A DNA stretch of 43,359 nt, taken from assembly GCF_016862115.1 (NCBI RefSeq), contig NZ_BOMI01000173.1:1-43359 (forward strand), read 5' to 3'. Position numbers and translations under genes: made by a program. The notes under the pieces are model-generated. The model was not told the origin of the DNA. It saw only the letters and a list, made by a program, of their open reading frames with translations, and made no database searches. This document shows positions 41,921-43,359 of this stretch, one piece after another. Each line of letters begins with the position of its first letter. Within the stretch, counting starts at the first letter, position 1. This stretch comes from Paractinoplanes deccanensis. Lineage in GTDB: Bacteria; Actinomycetota; Actinomycetes; Mycobacteriales; Micromonosporaceae.

Positions 41921-41928
41921 CGACTGTC

Positions 41929-42498
41929 ATGGATTCCGATCCCGTCCTGCGCGTCGTCGAGGAGGCCACGGCCGGCCTGACGACGGCGCAGGTCGCCGCC
42001 CGCGTCGGACTCCCACCATCCACCGTGCGCAGTCAGCTCGACGCCCTCGTCGCCCGTGGGCTGCTCGTGAAGGCCCGGGCCAGCGGCCGCGTGCCGCACC
42101 GCCCGGCGTGGCGCTACCGGGCGCTCGCGCCCTCGCAGGAGAACCTCTACTCGGCGCTGCTCCGTTCGATCCTCGAACAGGTCGCCGGCGACCGCGCCGC
42201 GACGGTCGGGGTGGGCCGCCGGTGGGGCCGCGCCATGGCCGCGCGGGGCGGCCTGCTCCCGGTGCTCGACACGCTCGGCTTCTCCCCCGCGCTGCGGGGC
42301 CGCGACGTCCATCTGCGCACCTGCCCGTACCTCGACCTGGTGCATCGCTTCCCCGACGGCATGTGCGGGCTGCACGCCGGCATCATCCAGGGCGTGCTCG
42401 GCGCGCTCGGCGCGCTCGCCGACGAGGAGGGCGTGGTGCTCGAGCCCTTCGCCGCGCCGGGAGCGTGCGTGGCACACACGGCCGGCGTCGTGAAATAA
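41929..42498 (+). CDS. HTH regulator, SufR-like, candidate Fe-S sensor
   Basis: 189 residues. A winged helix-turn-helix (about 17-50: LTTAQVAARVGLPPSTVRSQ) is followed by a C-terminal half with C132 (RTCPYLDL), C146 (GMCGLHAG) and C180 (PGACVAH). This matches SufR/COG2345-type repressors, which hold an Fe-S cluster, but with three Cys rather than four; a His could be the fourth ligand. It is divergent from narK across the DosR-like box, so it may tune nar expression by O2, NO or cluster state. The family is fairly sure; the cluster and target are inferred. Confidence 0.8.
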   Translation: MDSDPVLRVVEEATAGLTTAQVAARVGLPPSTVRSQLDALVARGLLVKARASGRVPHRPAWRYRALAPSQENLYSALLRSILEQVAGDRAATVGVGRRWGRAMAARGGLLPVLDTLGFSPALRGRDVHLRTCPYLDLVHRFPDGMCGLHAGIIQGVLGALGALADEEGVVLEPFAAPGACVAHTAGVVK

Positions 42499-42532
42499 TC
42501 AGCTTTGTTTCCCATTTCTCTTCGAGGAGGCC

Positions 42533-43267
42533 GTGCTGAGCCCCGTCGCCTTCGAGCTCGCGGTCCAGGACACTCACGGCCTCGAGGTGGCGGCCCGCCT
42601 CGGCGTGGACCGCATCGAGCTCTGCTCCGCCCTGGCCCTCGGCGGCGTGACCCCGTCGCTCGCCTTCGTCGAGGCCGCCGTCGCCACTCCCGGCATCCCG
42701 CCGGTCCACGTGCTGATCCGCCCCCGCCCCGGCGGCTTCACCTACGAACCGCCCGAGACAGCCATGATCGTCCAGGATGTCCGCCACGCCCTCCTGGCCG
42801 GCGCCACGGGTGTGGTCATCGGCGGCATCCGCACCGGCGAGGTCGACACCGACCTGGTCAAACGCGTCCTCGACGCGGCCGGCCCCGCACCCGTCACCTT
42901 CCACCGAGCCTTCGACACGCTCCGCGACCCCCTCACGGCGGCCGAGACTCTCGCTGCCTTGGGCGTACGCCGGATCCTGACCTCCGCGGGCGCGACCTCC
43001 GTGGCCGACGCCCTCCCGGCCCTGACCACCCTGGTCAGAGCCGCCGAGGGCCGCATCGAAATCATGGCCGGCGGCGGCGTCGACGCGGCCCTGATCCCCG
43101 CGTTGCTGCGCACGGGCGTCCCGGCCGTCCACGCCTCGGCCAAGCGCATCGTCCCCGAGGAACTGACCGTCGGCCTGGGCACCTCTTCCCCGGCGGGCGC
43201 CGGCGGCCGCGAGACCACCGACTTCGACGTCGCCGCCCGCATCCTCGCGGCGGTCCGCGCGGGTTAG
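42533..43267 (+). CDS. cutC: CutC family protein (copper homeostasis)
   Basis: 244 residues, TIM-barrel CutC family. FELAVQD near the start, DRIELCSALALGGVTPS, then VLIRPRPGGFTY, VTFHRAFD and RILTSAGATS, and GRIEIMAGGGVD are the family's conserved blocks. CutC was linked to copper tolerance in E. coli, but direct copper handling is disputed. The GTG at 42533 follows GAGGAGG closely (2 nt; 5 nt from its first GAGG). It lies 34 nt after the regulator and may be co-transcribed. Confidence 0.93.
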   Translation: MLSPVAFELAVQDTHGLEVAARLGVDRIELCSALALGGVTPSLAFVEAAVATPGIPPVHVLIRPRPGGFTYEPPETAMIVQDVRHALLAGATGVVIGGIRTGEVDTDLVKRVLDAAGPAPVTFHRAFDTLRDPLTAAETLAALGVRRILTSAGATSVADALPALTTLVRAAEGRIEIMAGGGVDAALIPALLRTGVPAVHASAKRIVPEELTVGLGTSSPAGAGGRETTDFDVAARILAAVRAG

Positions 43268-43296
43268 CCACGACCTCTCGCCCCCACACCACCCCA

Positions 43297-43357
43297 GGCC
43301 GGCGGGACCCACCCCGGCCCGGCGAGACGCACCCCCGGCCCGGCGGGACCCACCCTC
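43297..43357. repeat. Three 19-21-bp direct repeats at the right edge
   Basis: Three near-copies of GGCCCGGCGGGACCCACCCC start at 43297, 43316 and 43337, in the noncoding sequence after cutC, and run up to the window edge, so the array may continue. No protein is supported here. Confidence 0.7.
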
Positions 43358-43359
43358 GG

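Overview
The window is high-GC DNA (about 70% over most of its length) with many GTG starts, 4-bp ATGA/GTGA gene overlaps and actinobacterial families such as Acg nitroreductases, narKGHJI and DNRLRE/RHS proteins. This suggests an actinomycete, perhaps Micromonosporaceae (Actinoplanes-like). The genus is inference. I see no rRNA, tRNA, CRISPR array, transposase or integrase.

Layout. (1) 1-3.7 kb, plus strand: the 3' part of a P-type cation ATPase, then two tandem Acg-type (DosR-regulon-like) flavin nitroreductases. A DosR/DevR-like palindrome lies at 1691-1710. (2) 3.9-9.3 kb: a single 1811-residue chain with biotin carboxylase, biotin carrier and carboxyltransferase modules. (3) 9.3-14.3 kb: housekeeping and unknown genes: a small membrane protein, a ThDP enzyme, a SMI1/KNR4-like protein, an Nramp-like transporter lacking the usual metal-site motifs, and thymidine kinase. 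(4) 28.2 down to 14.5 kb, minus strand: a four-gene polymorphic-toxin locus: secreted FG-GAP/DNRLRE protein, secreted LamG/DNRLRE protein, a 2268-residue RHS protein ending in a HINT protease and a GIY-YIG nuclease, and a DUF4259-like acidic protein that is the probable immunity protein. A 16-bp-stem hairpin follows the locus. (5) 28.4-32.3 kb, plus strand: a sugar ABC importer (binding lipoprotein and two permeases, no ATPase) whose last gene, a GH42 beta-galactosidase, is a frameshifted and internally deleted pseudogene. (6) 32.5-34.0 kb: a TmrB-like P-loop protein, a basic protein and a YiaA/B membrane protein. (7) 41.8 down to 34.1 kb, minus strand: narK-narG-narH-narJ-narI. (8) 41.9-43.3 kb, plus strand: a SufR-like HTH regulator with three C-terminal cysteines, and CutC.

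How they fit together. The narK/regulator intergenic region carries a palindrome matching the published DosR box at 18 of 20 positions. Its 14-bp core is identical, in the opposite orientation, to the core of the box in front of the nitroreductases. Both ends of the window therefore look like parts of one hypoxia/NO dormancy regulon (P-type ATPase, Acg proteins, nitrate transport and respiration). The toxin locus and the decayed galactoside operon sit between them. The toxin tip and immunity gene have clearly lower GC (about 58% in hand-counted lines) than the RHS core (about 70%), as expected if the tip module was exchanged.
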